Assembly: GCA_018695085.1 (NCBI GenBank)
Contig: JABHOU010000308.1
Coordinates: 1 to 7,111 of the forward strand
Reading direction: 5' to 3'
Length of the DNA: 7,111 nucleotides
From: Opitutia bacterium
GTDB lineage: Bacteria > Verrucomicrobiota > Verrucomicrobiia > Opitutales > Seribacteraceae
This document shows positions 6,834 to 7,111 of this stretch, one piece after another. A program made the translations under genes and the position numbers. The notes beneath the pieces were generated by a model. That model was not told the DNA's origin, did not search any database, and saw only the letters and a program-made list of their open reading frames with translations. Positions within the stretch are counted from its first letter, which is position 1, and each line of letters opens with the position of its first letter.

Positions 6834-7111
6834 TTGGACCTAACCGACCTCAAGGGAATCATTTCTCTCATGCAGCGGACAGACCTTACGGAGTTGGAGA
6901 TCGAAGTACAAGATCTCAAGCTACGTTTGGCGCGCCCCAATGCCAACAGTCAGGCATCATTAACTCAAATTCCAGTGGCTCATCTGCCGCCAACCCCTGC
7001 AGCAACCGAAAAACTGAATCCAAACGAGAATCTGCAGGCAAAAGACAACCAGAATTTATTCAAATCCCCAATGGTTGGAACATTCTACCGAAGACCTGGA
7101 CCAGAAGAGCC
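6834..7111 (+). CDS. accB: Biotin carboxyl carrier protein of acetyl-CoA carboxylase (5' part)
   Basis: AccB carries the biotin that biotin carboxylase (AccC) charges with CO2 for transfer to acetyl-CoA, the first committed step of fatty-acid synthesis, in the cytoplasm. The visible 92 codons show the usual layout. A short N-terminal helical region (MDLTDLKGIISLMQ, then TELEIEVQDLKLRLARP) occupies residues 1-36. A flexible linker rich in Pro, Ala, Asn and Gln follows (37-76). The beginning of the biotinyl domain, SPMVGTFYRRPGPEE, covers 78-92. The biotinylated lysine motif (EAMKM type) lies beyond the window end. The start is TTG with TAGGAGA 8 nt upstream; an in-frame TAA lies just before it, and the next ATG (residue 13) would remove part of the conserved N-terminus. 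accC is expected downstream. The gap before it suggests a transcription unit separate from the envelope operon. Confidence 0.93.
   Translation, partial: MDLTDLKGIISLMQRTDLTELEIEVQDLKLRLARPNANSQASLTQIPVAHLPPTPAATEKLNPNENLQAKDNQNLFKSPMVGTFYRRPGPEE

Overview
The window looks like chromosomal DNA of a Gram-negative bacterium, most likely from the Verrucomicrobiota (Opitutia-like) or a related PVC lineage. This assignment is an inference. It rests on the order GldF-like permease, GldG-like protein, DUF4340 protein, on the style of the AsmA-like and AccB proteins, on the moderate GC content, and on the use of TTG starts. I see no rRNA, tRNA, CRISPR array, insertion sequence or phage gene. All genes are on the + strand.

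Layout. Positions 1-450 hold the 3' end of an ABC-2 type (GldF-like) permease gene. It overlaps by 4 nt (TTGA) with a GldG-like gene (447-2081), whose product is a large extracytoplasmic protein with a membrane helix at each end. That gene overlaps by 4 nt (ATGA) with a DUF4340 gene (2078-3892), whose product has one N-terminal anchor and three to four tandem repeats. After 50 nt comes an AsmA-like gene (3943-6663, 906 aa), whose product has an N-terminal anchor and an AsmA-type C-terminal region. The 170-nt gap 6664-6833 carries a possible decayed VapB-type antitoxin remnant and then a strong Shine-Dalgarno site. The gap leads into the start of accB (6834 to the window end), the biotin carboxyl carrier protein of acetyl-CoA carboxylase.

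How the genes may work together. The first four genes look like one translationally coupled operon for an envelope machine. The ATPase gene is expected just upstream, outside the window. The permease and the GldG-like protein form the membrane part, and the DUF4340 and AsmA-like proteins are tethered in the inner membrane with large periplasmic parts. Because AsmA-family proteins are linked to lipid movement between the membranes, this set could be a lipid or envelope transport module; that role is a hypothesis. accB probably begins a separate unit (accB-accC) for fatty-acid synthesis.

The points most worth a second look are three. The AsmA-like reading frame opens at an ATGA overlap with the DUF4340 stop but is cut by two in-frame TAG codons before a TTG start. 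A VapB-like fragment lies directly behind the AsmA-like gene. The DUF4340 protein has an internal repeat structure.
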